Source of the DNA: Luidia sarsii
Lineage: Eukaryota > Echinodermata > Asteroidea > Paxillosida > Luidiidae
Direction of reading: 5' to 3'
DNA: 64,000 bases
NCBI GenBank assembly: GCA_949987565.1
Contig: OX465111.1
Coordinates: 3,136,459-3,200,458, forward strand
Under the pieces are notes generated by a model. It had not been told where the DNA came from. It saw only the letters and a program-made list of their open reading frames with translations, and did not search any database. This document shows, piece after piece, positions 11,913 to 22,700 of the stretch (position 1 is the first letter of the stretch; the number at the start of each line of letters is the position of its first letter). The translations under genes were made by a program, and so were the position numbers.

Positions 11913-12620
11913 TTTCGTGCGATAATCAGAATAGAGGGTTTGCATTTTTCAGCAAAACGGGTTATTACATGTAAATACAAACCGGAACTGCTCCAACAAC
12001 TCATGTGTAGTCAAAAGACACATTTTTATGCTCAATTGTAAAAAAAAAATGGTTGAAAAAAAGAATTTTCCAAGAATGTAAAAATAGTTTCCATATTTTA
12101 AAAAAGGAATTTTTTGTTTAATTGTGCTCAACATTGCCTTAGGCTTTGTATTTTTATCAAATTTGTGCATTTTTTCAAAAAAAAAAGACAAAAAAGAAAA
12201 TGATAATTTGCAAACATGTTTTGACTATAGAATGTTCATTTTCGTTGTTTTTTGTTGGAGCAGTTCAGATAGATACATTTAAAAAAATAGTACTTAAAAC
12301 AAAAGCCCTACAGAGCATTGGCTGATAGAAGAAATTTTTTGTCAAATCCAATAAAATATGCTAAATGAAAAAGGGTATCTGCGATAATTTTGGCTTAATA
12401 TCAATTGATGAAAAAGGTGCAGAGTGATTCTGTAAATGTTTGAGACAATTTTGGTACTAGCATTCTAGTTAAAAAAAAGAAAATCAGGCCACAAATTTCA
12501 GGAATAAAAAATATTATGTCTTTTTGCGATAATTTTTAGGTGTGCTTTCATCTCACCAATGCCGTGTAGGGGTTTAAAAGTAAACAATTTAAACAGCAAA
12601 TAGGAATACAATCTAGATAT
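11913..12620. other. AT-rich stretch without recognised features
   Basis: Homopolymer-rich non-coding sequence lying between a dispersed repeat and the tRNA-like array. I see no gene, TIR or long repeat. Confidence 0.5.
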
Positions 12621-12689
12621 AACATGATTATGTGTCAAGGTACTTCAACAAAGGTTTGCACTAGTCAGTGTTTGATTAAACACTATGCC

Positions 12690-13720
12690 CAGTGCTTTGC
12701 CCAGTTGCCGGTAGAAAATAATACAGGCAGCTCGGGCAGGATTCGAACCAACGACTCCTGCTTTCTAGAGGAGACGTCTGAACCACTGGTCTACCGAGCT
12801 GGTCGAGGTCGTGTGGCGGATTCGAATCTGTAAAGTGGCGGGTACCACATGGCATGACAAATATCATATGATATTGCATCGAAGAGAATGTACATGTATT
12901 TCAACGAGGGTTTGCCACACTGAACATGTAATTAATGACTGTATGCTCAGTGCTTTGCTCAACTGCTTGCTGAAAAAATACAGGCAGCTCGGGCAGGATA
13001 CAAAGCCGCGACTCCTGGTTCAAGTCTTAACCACTGGACCACCGAGCTGGTCGAGGTCGTGTGGTGGCTTTGAATCTGTATCTATAGCGGTGAGTATCGC
13101 ATTGCATTATTGATATAATATGATTTTGCATCAAGGAGAATATACATGTACGGGCAGGAACCCGGGACTACTGCTATCTATCACAGAAGTCTCAATCACT
13201 GGACCATTGAGCTGGTCAAGGTCATGTGGTGGATTCAAATCTGTAGAGTGACAGGTACTGCATTGCATCAGTGCTTAGCCCAACTGCCTGCTGAAAGAAT
13301 ACAGGCAGCTCGGGCAGGATTCGAACCTGCGACTCCTGCTATCTATCACAGAAGTTTTAACCACTGGACCACTGAGCTGGTCAAGGTCATGTGGTGGATT
13401 CAAATCTGTATGGTGACAGGTACTGCATTGCATCAGTGCTTTGCCCAACTGCCTGCTGAAAGAATACAGGCAGCTCGGGAAGGATTTGAATGTGAGACGT
13501 CTGCTTTCTAACAACAGGACCATTGAGCTGGTCAAGGTCATGTGGTGGATTTGAATCTGTAGAGTGACAGGTACTGCATTGCATCAGTGCTTTTGCCCAA
13601 CTGCCTGCTGAAAAAATACAGGCAGCTTGGGCAGGATTTGAATGTGTGACTTCTGCTTTGTAATGCAAATGTCTTAACCACAGGACCATTGAGCTGGTCA
13701 AGGCCATGTGATACATTGGA
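12690..13720 (-). repeat. Tandem array of tRNA-like SINE units
   Basis: Six or so units in head-to-tail order (about 12715, 12975, 13140, 13290, 13455 and 13610), spaced about 150-260 bp. Each reads on the minus strand as GAGCTNGGTGGTCCAGTGGTT (A-box side), then GGTTCGAATCCTGCC (B box) and GAGCTGCCTGTATT. The unit at 13290-13385 keeps the best B box. Spacer phrases (GTGCTTTGCCCAACTGCCTG, CATGTGGTGGATTCAAATCT) are also conserved, so the whole SINE unit was duplicated in tandem rather than inserted repeatedly at random. The two units at 9.6-9.99 kb belong to the same family. Confidence 0.8.
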
Positions 13721-14640
13721 ATCTAGTTGAAGTGGAATATATTTATTCCAAATGACAGAGGAACCTAGACATATTGAAGAAGATATGGGACAAAGGATTT
13801 GTTAACCCCCTCCCACAAAGGAAATACATGTAAACATAATACAAATAAATGAAGTACTGAGCTGAAGATTCAGTAATGAAAAAAAAATCAATTCTAGAAT
13901 TGCTTTGTTTTGGGACAATGTCCCACCCCCTCCCAAAAAGAGGATAAAATAATGGAATAAAATCATCAAGTAAAAAGCTGTAGATTCAGTATACTCAAAA
14001 AATGTTAGAATAATTTTGGTTTGGTTCGGTAACTTTGTTTTGGTTTTTGCTTTTCTACAGGTTTTCATTACTGCATCCCCTGCCACTTGAAATGAAAGAA
14101 TTCTTACACATACATGTACATACATCTAAGATACTGTACGACCCAAGATTGCAACATATGAAATATGAGATGGTTAGAGAAAACAAATTGGTTGCAAAAG
14201 CAATCAATGCAGGGAAGTGATTGAAAAAGAAACCAAAAAGACAAAATGCATCCCACCCAGGGAAATTGCTACTTCAGGAATTTGGAAGATAAAAACAGGT
14301 AAAAGGTCTGACTTTTCAGTCCTAGCAGGACTGTTCTCAAAGGTAGATTTTGGAAAGTTGCATACATAATTTGGGATGACTAAATTTGGAGGGTAATGGC
14401 AATCTGTTTATGCCATTTAATTTTACACAATTTAAGTTTAAACAATCTGGAATGTTTCATATGAGTGTCAATCCTGGGTCAGAAATACATACAACATTAA
14501 ATCAAACAAATGTGGGCTGGTTTCTTTGGGGAAGGATAGAATTACCACAGAATGACAATATCTTAGAGCACATCAATGTCAATGATTCAAGTAAAAAGCA
14601 ATTTCTGGAATAAATTTTGCACCGTCAGAGATGGAAATTT
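13721..14640. other. No recognised gene; one PLE-type hairpin motif
   Basis: Non-coding, with small open frames only. A minus-oriented copy of the hammerhead-like motif (TCCTAGCAGGACTGTTCTCAAAGG type) lies at 14305-14346. The rest shows nothing I can support. Confidence 0.45.
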
Positions 14641-14650
14641 GTGTGACATG

Positions 14651-14895
14651 CTGCCCCACCCAGGGGAAAGAATTGGTGCAACCTTGAGTCACGAGACTCA
14701 GTTGGTTCAGTGATGACAATGCCCACACCCAGGGGGGAATGACAATTGAGTGCCACAAGGATATTCCCCACCCAGGGGAAAGGATTGGTGCAACGTTGAG
14801 TCACGAGACTGTGGGTTCAATGATGACAATGCCCCCACCCAGGGGGGGAAATGACAAGTGAGTGCCACAAGGATATTCCCCACCCAGGGGATAAA
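14651..14895. repeat. ~114-bp tandem repeat, about 2.2 copies
   Basis: The block CCCACCCAGGGG...TTGGTGCAAC...TTGAGTCACGAGACT...GATGACAATGCCC...GAGTGCCACAAGGATATTC repeats from 14651 and again from about 14767, with a partial third start near 14881. The copies are about 90% alike. Non-coding. Confidence 0.8.
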
Positions 14896-15404
14896 GCGTT
14901 TCAGTGGTTGACCAAATGACCGATGAATATAAATGCCAAAGAATCCATCCCACACAATTAAATGCAATCATTATACAATTAGAACTCTAACTCATAAATA
15001 TACACCATAATTTTTGGACTATAAACTAAAGGCCTTTCCCTTGAAACGCTTGAAGGTTTTCCAAATGTGAGTATTTGCTTTTCTGCGCGCATTTTCTGAT
15101 TCCACTAAGGTTGTTCAATACTAATTGGTGAATGTGTAAAAAAAAGCACAAAACTGAAAACAGGTGAAACAAGAATGGCAAGGTAAAAAAAAAGAAGTAA
15201 ATTTGAGGATTTTTGTAACTTTTTTTATCATTGCAAAGTAGTTTATCGATAACCTGAAAGTAGCCAAGAAGTGCAGCGACAATTTGACTGTCCAATTTTA
15301 TAGAAGCTGTGGATTTATAGTCTGAAAATTACGGTACATCAAATTAGAATAAAAACTACAACTAGTATCATAATATTATTTTGAACAAATTTAAAAATTG
15401 GCAA

Positions 15405-15530
15405 AGAAAAACTGGACCGGGACTTGAACCTGAGACCTCTGGATTAACGTACCAGTGCTCTTCCATCTGAGCTATCCAGCCCTTAGATGGTGGCCTCCCA
15501 AATAGTCAACTAGTCTTTGCCGGGGAACAA
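15405..15530 (-). repeat. tRNA-derived SINE copy
   Basis: Minus-strand tRNA-like body (GGCTGGATAGCTCAGATGG, B box GGTTCAAGTCCCGGTCC) with the flanking AAATTTNNAAATTGGCAAAGAAAA tail shared with the 17.8-kb copy. Same family as 10920-11040. Confidence 0.75.
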
Positions 15531-16200
15531 CTCAAACTCAAAACGATTAAAAGGGTTCGTCACATTCTAATAAGGGTTCAGATAAAATTGAATCAATAAC
15601 TGAAGTGAATTACTTTCTATCTCCAGTTCGGTGGGACGGGCGACAGGACTGGGTGGACAGGCAGCATCTCTTTGGAGGAATGTCTTGCCAAGATCACCTG
15701 AGCAGGGAAAGAAGCATTAAAGATTGGTTAGCAGGGTTCAAGGTATCCAGTCTGTGGACAGAGAGTCTAGTGATTTCAGCGCCAGTCTAGTGCAGTGTGT
15801 GACCACACTGGACTGGCTGTCTGGTGCATTTTTTTCAAGCACAACAATGAAAAATGACACTCAGATAATACAATTGATGTCTGATTAAACATGCTGTTCA
15901 GAGCCATACTCTTTCTTGAAAGAGATGACTTACACAGTGTGACCACAAACTTTCCGCATTGCGCTTCCATCATGCAAATCTTCAAATCTTATTCAGGCTT
16001 TAATTTCATGACTTCAAATGTGTCATGCTGAAACATAAATAGACTTGCTTAAATAATTCTCAAGTGTAGTTGGGTCCTTGTACAAAACTTGACAAGCGTA
16101 AAAGCTCAAGTCAAGTAAGATTCTTCATTGACTAGACCAGTTGTTGAGTACATTTTTTCTCACAAAATTCGACCCCTGGTTAGAAATGGACAGAGATGCT
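15531..16200. other. Non-coding; possible lone exon and a TIR-element fragment
   Basis: An open stretch at about 15629-15740 is preceded by a pyrimidine tract ending in CAG and followed by AAG|GTATCC. It could be an exon of about 37 codons, but I do not recognise the peptide and cannot link it to a gene. At 15896-15960 a fragment resembles the right TIR of the 48663-48950 element (CTTTCTTGAAAGAGA...GTGTGACCACAAACTTTCC). Confidence 0.3.
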
Positions 16201-16227
16201 AACTATAACACAGGTCTAAAATTTAGT

Positions 16228-16541
16228 GGGCCTGACGTTTCGATCCTAGCAGGACCTTTCTCAAAGGCAGAGTGACAAGGACAAAACAGATGCATGTACA
16301 CGAAGGCAGGGGGAGAGAGTGAATAGGACACGGATGAGAAACAGAGGACAAAGAGTGAAGCTGGTAGGGAGAGATCAAAGGGAAGGGCAAGGGGTAGGGT
16401 AGGGATTAGTGAGAGGAGGGGGAAAGATCAAAGAGAAGGGCAAGGAGTGGGGTAGGGATTAGTGACAATAGGGGAAAAGATCAAAGAGAGAAGTGTGAAA
16501 GACTGAACACAAAAGAAGGATTATCAGAAAGCTGCATGGTG
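16228..16541 (-). repeat. 3' region of the Penelope-like element, with hairpin motif
   Basis: Downstream (minus strand) of the GIY-YIG reading frame. Nearest the frame, 16372-16490 is a purine-rich tandem repeat of 53-bp period (starts at 16372, 16425 and 16478). Farther out, 16228-16269 holds the motif that reads on the minus strand as GCCTTTGAGAAAGG, TCCTGCTAGGATC, GAAACGTCAGGC. It can fold with an outer GCCU/AGGC stem and an inner GGUCC/GGAUC stem. Penelope-like elements are known to carry hammerhead ribozyme motifs in their terminal repeats. This motif has the GAAA and GUC parts, but the CUGANGA box is replaced by UUGAGAAA, so catalytic activity is doubtful. Confidence 0.6.
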
Positions 16542-17720
16542 TTAGTCATTACCCTCCTGGATGTTGAGACCATGTGGTTGAATAGTCCGAAGACGCTTCA
16601 TCCACATTTTCTCACGGCTAAGACGGACAGCATTACTACGGTGACCAAGTGATTCTATGCCCAGTACACTCATATCTGATATCGAATGATCAGGGAGATT
16701 GAAGTGATACCCAACAGGGGTGTCCATTTTACCGGTTTTGATGGTAGACCTATGGCCATAGATTCGTTTTTTGAGGGTGTTTTTTGTCTCGCCAACATAC
16801 TGAATATTACAAACTCTACAAGAGATGAGGTATATGATGTTTGAGGTAGTGCACGTGATAGAGCCATAGGTCGTGTGGGTAGTTCCAGAAGAATGTCCAT
16901 TGAAAGAGTCTATTTCCTTGACATGTGTCTTGCAAACAATGCATTTCGAGGTACACTTAAATGTACTAAATTTGGTTGGAGGTGAAGAGTCCAAAGGGGG
17001 AACCTCTGCTCGGACAATTAAGTCACGCAGGTTACGGGGGCGCCTGAAAGCCAAAACAGGCGAATTAGGAATGGCTTCAGCCAGACGATCTGAAGTGTGG
17101 AGAATATGGTGGTTTTCCTTAGTTATCTTCCTGAGAGGAGGAAGAGAAGGGTGGTAGGAAGTAACTAAGGGAACCTTGGGCTTGTCCTTGGGACCTGGAG
17201 GCTTTTGTTTTAGTGCCGAACTTCTGGGAATGGAATAGACTTTAGCAATGGAGTTCTTCACTTGGCGAGAACTATAGCCTCTAGCAACCAAGTTACTGGC
17301 CAATACACGTGTATGGCGGCGAAAGTCGGACTCATTGGAACATATACGCCTCAATCTGAGGGCCTGGCTGTAAGCTATACCAGTCTTACAGTGTCTAGGG
17401 TGACAACTGGAGGAATGGAGATATTGATGAGTGTCGGTGGGCTTAGAATACAAGTCAGTAGTTAGTGTATTGAGGTCTTTCCGGACGGTGACGTCCAGAA
17501 AGTGGGCGTCACAGGTCCTGTGCAGATGAAAACGGCAGGCCAGAACATTATTTGTTAACGCTGCAACGTCCAAGTCACATGAGGTCCTTCTAAAAGAAGG
17601 TTTAAGGTGCTTTATACTTACTTGAGTTTCATCAGCCAATGTGCAGCGTGCCTGTAGATGTCTGTAAGAGCCAAGATTGATGGGAGAGATGATGTCAAGG
17701 GCACCAATGTCTTGACTTCA
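16542..17720 (-). pseudogene. Penelope-like element, RT C-terminus plus GIY-YIG endonuclease (5' truncated)
   Basis: The open frame runs on the minus strand from about 17714 to the stop at 16542; there is no good ATG start, so the 5' part is missing. It begins in the last part of a Penelope-type reverse transcriptase: FLDVTV near residue 48 (counting from 17639), then TDLYSKPTDTHQYLH and HCKTGIAYSQALRLRRICS, a region very typical of the RT palm/thumb of this class. The catalytic YxDD of the RT lies upstream and is absent. A linker with Cys229, Cys233, Cys236 and His239 precedes the GIY-YIG nuclease: IYLISC, then QYVGET, with Arg292 and His296 in the L-KKRIYGH segment. These linker cysteines are a known mark of Neptune/Penelope endonucleases. 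The element would cut target DNA and prime reverse transcription, but this copy lacks the polymerase core and cannot be autonomous. Confidence 0.88.
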
Positions 17721-17805
17721 GCCAGGAGCGTGAGGCAGAATGGTTTCACATCTCACAAGGCAAGGCCTGTGAATGAAAAAAAAAAAGATAATATAATCTC
17801 AAATC

Positions 17806-18192
17806 AAACAAACAAAGGAAAAACTGACTGGGAACTTTTAAACAAATTCAGAAATTGGCAAAGAAAACTTTGAATGAACCAGGATTTGAACCTGAGACCT
17901 CTGGTTCTGCGTACCAGTGCTCTTACCATCTGAGCTATCCAGCCCTTAGATCGGGGCCTCCCAAATAGTCAACTAGTCTTTGCCGGGGTGGGGGCGCCAG
18001 TCAGAAGCAATTCAACCATTAAGTGCCGTATATCTCCGGGGATCACTCCCCCACTTTCATTTAGATGCAAATAACTAATTGTTATTCGTAAACCTGGCTA
18101 CGGCAGCTCGGGGATCACACAAAGTGGATGCAGCTTTTTCAATTCAACTCAAACAAACAAAGGAAAATCTTACTGGGAACTTCTGAACTAAT
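17806..18192 (-). repeat. Full tRNA-derived SINE copy with flanking 45-bp repeats
   Basis: The tRNA-like part is on the minus strand at about 17876-17945 (GGCTGGATAGCTCAGATGG A box; GGTTCAAATCCTGG B box). It is followed leftward by a TTTGCCAATTTCTGAATTTG tail and rightward by a body with GGGTGGGGGCGCCAGTCAG, GCCGTATATCTCCGGGGATC and GGCAGCTCGGGGATCACAC. The same body recurs at 55255-55420. A direct repeat AAACAAACAAAGGAAAA...ACTGGGAACTT lies at 17806-17846 and 18149-18192. At about 45 bp it is too long for an ordinary SINE target duplication, so it is more likely part of a duplicated unit. Confidence 0.75.
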
Positions 18193-18329
18193 TTAAACTT
18201 AATGTAGTGATTGTTTTTTTATTGAGATGTGTACCCACATTCACCAAGAATCAATGCTCGCTGGTTTTTAGATTGTTAGTGGATTTTTAAAAAAAAGTTG
18301 AGAGTTTTGACTTACATTCAGACAAAGCC

Positions 18330-18799
18330 TTGAATGGTTGGGTGACTAGATGGCTGGTTGACCGGCTGCTGGCTCCCCCATTAGCTGGTTGGTTGATTGA
18401 ATGGCTGGGTGGCTGGGTGGTTGGTTCACTGATTGATTGGTTGCCTGGCTGGCTGGTTGAGTGGTTGACAATGTCATGATTGGCTGATTTACTGGCTAGT
18501 TAACTTGCTAACTGGCTGACTGATCGGCTGGCTGACTGATTGTTCACATTGGCTGTAGGCCCTCGTATTTGGCTGGCAGGCAAATTGACTAGTAGAATGG
18601 TTGACTAGTTGACTGGCAGGCTGTTTGAAAAGTTCATTGGCTGGATCGGAGTGTTGATTCGCTGGTTGACTTGCTGGCTGGCTGGCTGGTTGACTCGTTG
18701 GTTGACTTGCTGGCTGGCTGGTTGACTCGTTGGTTGACTCACTGGCTGGCTGGTTGACTCGCTGGTTGACTTGCTGGCTGGCTGGTTGACTCGCTGGTT

Positions 18800-18832
<33 letters not shown>

Positions 18833-19060
18833 ACTCGCTTGCTGCTTGCTGGTTGACTGGCTGGCTGGTTGGTTGACTGGCTGGCTGGCTGGTTAACTGG
18901 CTTAGCTGGTTGGCTGGCTGGTTGGCTGACTGGCTGGTTGGCTGGCTGGTTGACTGGCTGGTTGGCTGGCTGGCTGGTTGACAGCTGGCTGGTAGATTGG
19001 CTGGTTGATTGGCTGGCTGGTTGGCAGGTTGGCTTGCTGGTTGACTTTGTAGAAGGTTCG
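18330..19060. repeat. GGCTGGTTGACT-type minisatellite
   Basis: About 700 bp of imperfect repeats of GGCTGG, GGTTGACT and related 4-12-bp words. They are most regular from 18650 to 19030, where runs of GGCTGGCTGGTTGACTGGCT dominate. An open frame of Trp-Leu-Ala-Gly repeats (18869-19189) is a by-product of the repeat and not a gene. The left part (18330-18650) is diverged, the right part more homogeneous, suggesting recent expansion on the right. Confidence 0.92.
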
Positions 19061-19620
19061 TTGAGGATTACTGGATGGATGGTTGGAAATATGTCTGCTT
19101 CCGTGACCTGCTACACTGTAGGTCATGTTGGTGAAAATTGTGAGCAACAGACTCTGCTGAAAGAAAGGACAAAAAATACATACAAATAAACATTTAATAC
19201 ACATTACGTCATTAGACAAATATGGCCATTTACCAGGAGTTACGGTGACAGTAACCCAGTTGTGTGCAGATCACCGCCCTGTGAAGAGCAGACTACATGA
19301 CTACATGTACACCCCATACAATGTACAATGTGTACGGTTATTCTGACATGTGGAAATAGCCGCTGTGTAGGATACTTGACCAACAGCATCATGAGACTAA
19401 TGCTGATTGGATGAGGGAGCCAGGTTTAGATGCAGGACCTGGCAGAGATATTAATAATGTGACCATCTTGGACAGTAGTCTGGTGACTTTTGGCCCGTTT
19501 TTCTGCAAAATATTTTCCCCACGACGTTTTGAGTTGTCTGATTGCATTCGGTATACATTTGAAATCACATCCATGTCCTTAGACTGTGTGTGGTGATTTG
19601 CAAAAAGGGTAAAGAAATGG

Positions 19621-19725
19621 GGAAATCTGGACGCTATAATTATAGCGTCCAGATTTCCTTTGTTTTCAGCATTTTTGACAGACTAGTGCACTAGTATAGT
19701 CTGTCAAAAATGCTGAAAACACAAA
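19621..19725. repeat. Two adjacent palindromes
   Basis: 19621-19658 is a perfect 38-bp palindrome with no spacer (19 + 19, centre TATAA/TTATA). Immediately after it, 19661-19685 and 19697-19721 are perfect 25-bp inverted arms around an 11-bp loop that is itself mostly a palindrome (ACTAGTGCACTAGT at 19682-19695). No gene is near. They could be the tip of a foldback element or a pair of cruciform-forming sites. Confidence 0.9.
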
Positions 19726-20325
19726 GGTCTCCTGATCTTGTACACACTATTGTCCCATAGGAATCCTAGTATAAAAAATTATAACTAATATTATGAAATA
19801 AAGGTAGGATAAAAGCAGGGGTATTCAACCGTTTAAGAAAAGCCAAAAATTTGATCAGCTGAGCCTGTGTAGGTTTTGTATACAGCTGGTCGAATTCACC
19901 TCAAGGTCGAAAATACCTACACTTACAACTTACCCTAATTAGTAACACTAATACAAGTAGGCCTACAGTGAACGTTGCTATAACAAACACTGATGGACCA
20001 AACATTTGGCTCCTGATTTTCGTGTACAAAATATGTGGCCACTGGCCACAACTGCTTTAATGAACGACCACTATACCAGACAATTTTCATGAATACCGGG
20101 ATGTTCGTTAGAGCGACGTTCCATAGTAAAACTCAATATTAATTAACTAATAAACCTTTTCGACGTTCACAAAGCATCATGGGTACAGATGACAAACTCT
20201 CTGTCTTGTTATCGCACAACTCTACAGAAGGCGAAGCATGTAACTTCATGAATTGTTTGATTTTTTTCTCCAAAACCCAGATGGAGTTCAGAAATGAAAC
20301 TCACAGAGTTTTTGTCAAGCTACAA

Positions 20326-20580
20326 GCAACAAAATATATTGTTTTGTCGGAACGTTGGTTGGGTAACTTCAGTGGAGATTCCATTGGTGACTGGATGGCA
20401 AACGCGGCACACGCATATGCAGCTAGCGGCAAGCGGAAAGAAAGGAACAATCAAAATGCATGCATGCACAGCGCACCGCTAGCACCACGTTTGCCATTCA
20501 GTCACCAAGGGAATCTCCACTGATTTCTCCAAAACTACCCAACAAACGTTCTGCCAAAAAATGTATTTTGTTGTAGTCCC
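20326..20580. repeat. Imperfect hairpin repeat (~255 bp)
   Basis: Left arm about 20326-20415 and right arm about 20488-20580: ACAAAATATATTG...GAACGTTGGTTGGGTA...CAGTGGAGATTCC...GGTGACTGGATGGCAAACG returns as its reverse complement with roughly 15% differences. The 70-bp middle holds CAGCTAGCGG/CCGCTAGC-type short complements. Non-coding hairpin MITE. The frame at 20179-20523 across it is not supported as a gene. Confidence 0.7.
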
Positions 20581-20991
20581 ACTTACTCGGCTGTTAGGAG
20601 CTCCTCTTTAACGATTTTTGATTTATCCGCCGCACTAATGTCCCACGCTAAGCAACGAAGTAAAACATACATCAGACACAGATGGCTTCAAAAATGTCCA
20701 AAATCTCGTCAAAAGATTCACTAAAAGCACTTAGTACTTAACTGATTAATCTTTGGATTGCAACTCCGACAAAATTGTTCGTACATGTCGGCATTGGACA
20801 TGTCGACTTGTTCAAAACTCAAAACGTTTGTCCACAATGAAAATCTCATCATGAGCTTTAGCAATGAGCCCACATACAAACATATATTACACAAAGACTG
20901 GGAACTAGACATGCTTTACCAAACACACCAACGACTGTTTCATGTCACGGTTATATACCGGTACTAGGCAAGCACGTGGATCTGGACCAAC

Positions 20992-21321
20992 ATGGCGTTT
21001 GAGGAAACGTACAGGCAGTTGCTAAGCAAATATCCATGCTTACCAAAGCAGTTACTTAGTTACATTTTCTCCGGGAAAAACGTACTTGCTGTCCTTCCGA
21101 CAGGATTCGGAAAGAGTTTGACGTGTACAGTGTGTGTACCATTCCACCACTGTTGGAACCAGACCGACATGAAACAGTCGTTGGTCCATCTGGGTTTTGG
21201 AGAATTTGTTTTAACAATTCACAAAGTTACGTACTTCACCATAGAGTTGTGCGATAAAAAGACGGCGAGTTTGTCATCTATACCCATGATGCTTTGCGAA
21301 CGTCGAAAAAAGGGAGGATGA
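20992..21321 (+). pseudogene. RecQ/DEAD-like helicase N-terminal fragment
   Basis: An ATG in fair context (CAACATGG) opens a 109-codon frame. Residues 1-45 look like the start of a RecQ-type or related superfamily 2 helicase: a leading helix, PKQLLSYIFSGKNVLAVLP, then motif I as PTGFGKSL. After about residue 48 the similarity to a helicase is lost and the frame ends at 21321 without motifs Ia, II (DExH) or III-VI. A full RecQ core is about 350-400 residues, so this is only a fragment: either a first exon or a captured gene piece. A TATA-like TTATATA lies about 40 bp upstream. It sits between inverted repeats of a candidate transposon, which favours capture by that element over a resident gene. 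Confidence 0.6.
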
Positions 21322-22140
21322 GGGTTACGGTCCCTGGCTTAACTTAAATTGGGAAATTGGTTTGGTCCCTTCTTGAAACAAAATTTGAGTCCCTTATAAC
21401 AGCAAAGCTAGCCAGTGAAACAGTGCACATGCATTAACAAAATTGCGTGCAGAAGTCTGCAGCACGCCTAGCCGTACATGTACATGTGTATCCTCCCGTT
21501 ACCGGTTTTCGACGATATAAGGCCTTTTTCTTCAAGCTGACCAATGTGGACCAAAGTATCACACTAAAAGAGCTCTCAGTCACTTTTTCCACACCACAGA
21601 CTATTAGAATAATCATAGAGAAGGTTGATCAAGCCTGTCACTTTCGTAAGATTACCCGGTTTTGTTGATGTCCATGGCGCACCGCGCAGTAAGCATCGTC
21701 ACCTATTTTCGACGGTGGTGTTTAGTAAGGTGTCCCAGTGCAGCCAAACGTAAAATAAATTCTTAAAAATGCTGTGTGGCACTGTAAAATTCTTTCCTGT
21801 ATGTTTTTGTGTGTTCATGTTTGGTTTTTTTTTCCGACACTGCTTCAAACATTTTCCTCAAAACATTAAAAATTTATGCTTAAAACTTATTGGTCTGGTT
21901 GATGTCTTCTTCTGTGACGTTTAAAAAAACTCCACAATCCTATTTCTTACTGCTTCTTCAGTTATGACCTTTCCCAATGTCACTCAAGAGACACATTTCC
22001 TCCTTCTTGGTACTTTCTCTAGCTGCCCTTTTATTTTTTTCATTTTTTATAAAAGCCTATTGGGCAATGTTACTTTATGTCTTTAAATAATAATACACAA
22101 AATAAAAAAATATATAAATAAGCGAGACAGGAGACACCCT

Positions 22141-22413
22141 TTAGGAGCAAATCCGACAAAATGTCTCCGATGTCGGCATCGGACATGTCGCGTTGTTGCA
22201 AACTTCAGTCGTGTGTCCGCAATGAAAAAAACTCCATGCGTGTTAGCAATGACGCCCCGTCTGGTACCCAGTCTTCGTGTAGTATGGTTTGTATGTGGCC
22301 TCATTGCTAAAGCGCATGATGAGATTTTCCTCGTGGACACAAATGGAGTTTTCAACAACGCAACACGACATGTCCGATGCCGACATCGGAGACATTTTAT
22401 CGGATTTGCGGTA
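22141..22413. repeat. Hairpin repeat with CCGATGTCGGCATCGGACATG arms
   Basis: Left arm from about 22141 (CAAATCCGACAAAATGTCTC, then the GATGTCGGCATCGGACATGT block) pairs with 22345-22413 read in reverse. The middle carries two opposed copies of the TTAGCAATGA...CACAT-type block. A diverged single copy lies at 20755-20915. It is the inner part of the candidate element 20560-22880 and non-coding. Confidence 0.75.
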
Positions 22414-22511
22414 AGTACGGTTGCGGTAAATCATAAGTACCGCTGACGTACAACTGACGTACCACTTGTTCGTCTTGACATGTGTAGAATCCGGCAGGCG
22501 CATTTATTGAA

Positions 22512-22700
22512 CGCAGTGGCTGTTGTTACGGCAGTCGTCCGTGTGGTTCCCTGACTTCACAGTATTTGTCAGGATGTTTAGCTCTTGGAACCAGACTATC
22601 AGCTAATAGTAATAGACTGGTTCAACCAGCCTGCAATGCTGACGAAATACAATCAAGTCAGGGAACCACACGAACGACTGCCGTAACAACAGCCACTGCG
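22512..22700. mobile_element. 189-bp MITE (copy 3)
   Basis: Third copy of the same MITE, about 6 bp longer in the core (a TAA-type duplication near 22605). It is flanked by a perfect 9-bp duplication TTTATTGAA at 22503-22511 and 22701-22709. The TIRs match those of the copies in the 7.8-kb inverted repeat. It sits inside the right half of the helicase-fragment element (about 20560-22880), so it inserted after that element. Confidence 0.92.

Noticed and set aside
13290..13385. Functional tRNA gene
   Set aside because: A and B boxes are present, but the unit is repeated with its flanks and lacks a complete cloverleaf, so it is a SINE-derived unit.
12690..13720. CRISPR array
   Set aside because: Units are about 150-260 bp, diverged and tRNA-like, and the genome is eukaryotic.
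18869..19189. Trp-Leu-Ala-Gly repeat protein
   Set aside because: It is the translation of a GGCTGGTTGACT-type minisatellite with no start context or conservation.
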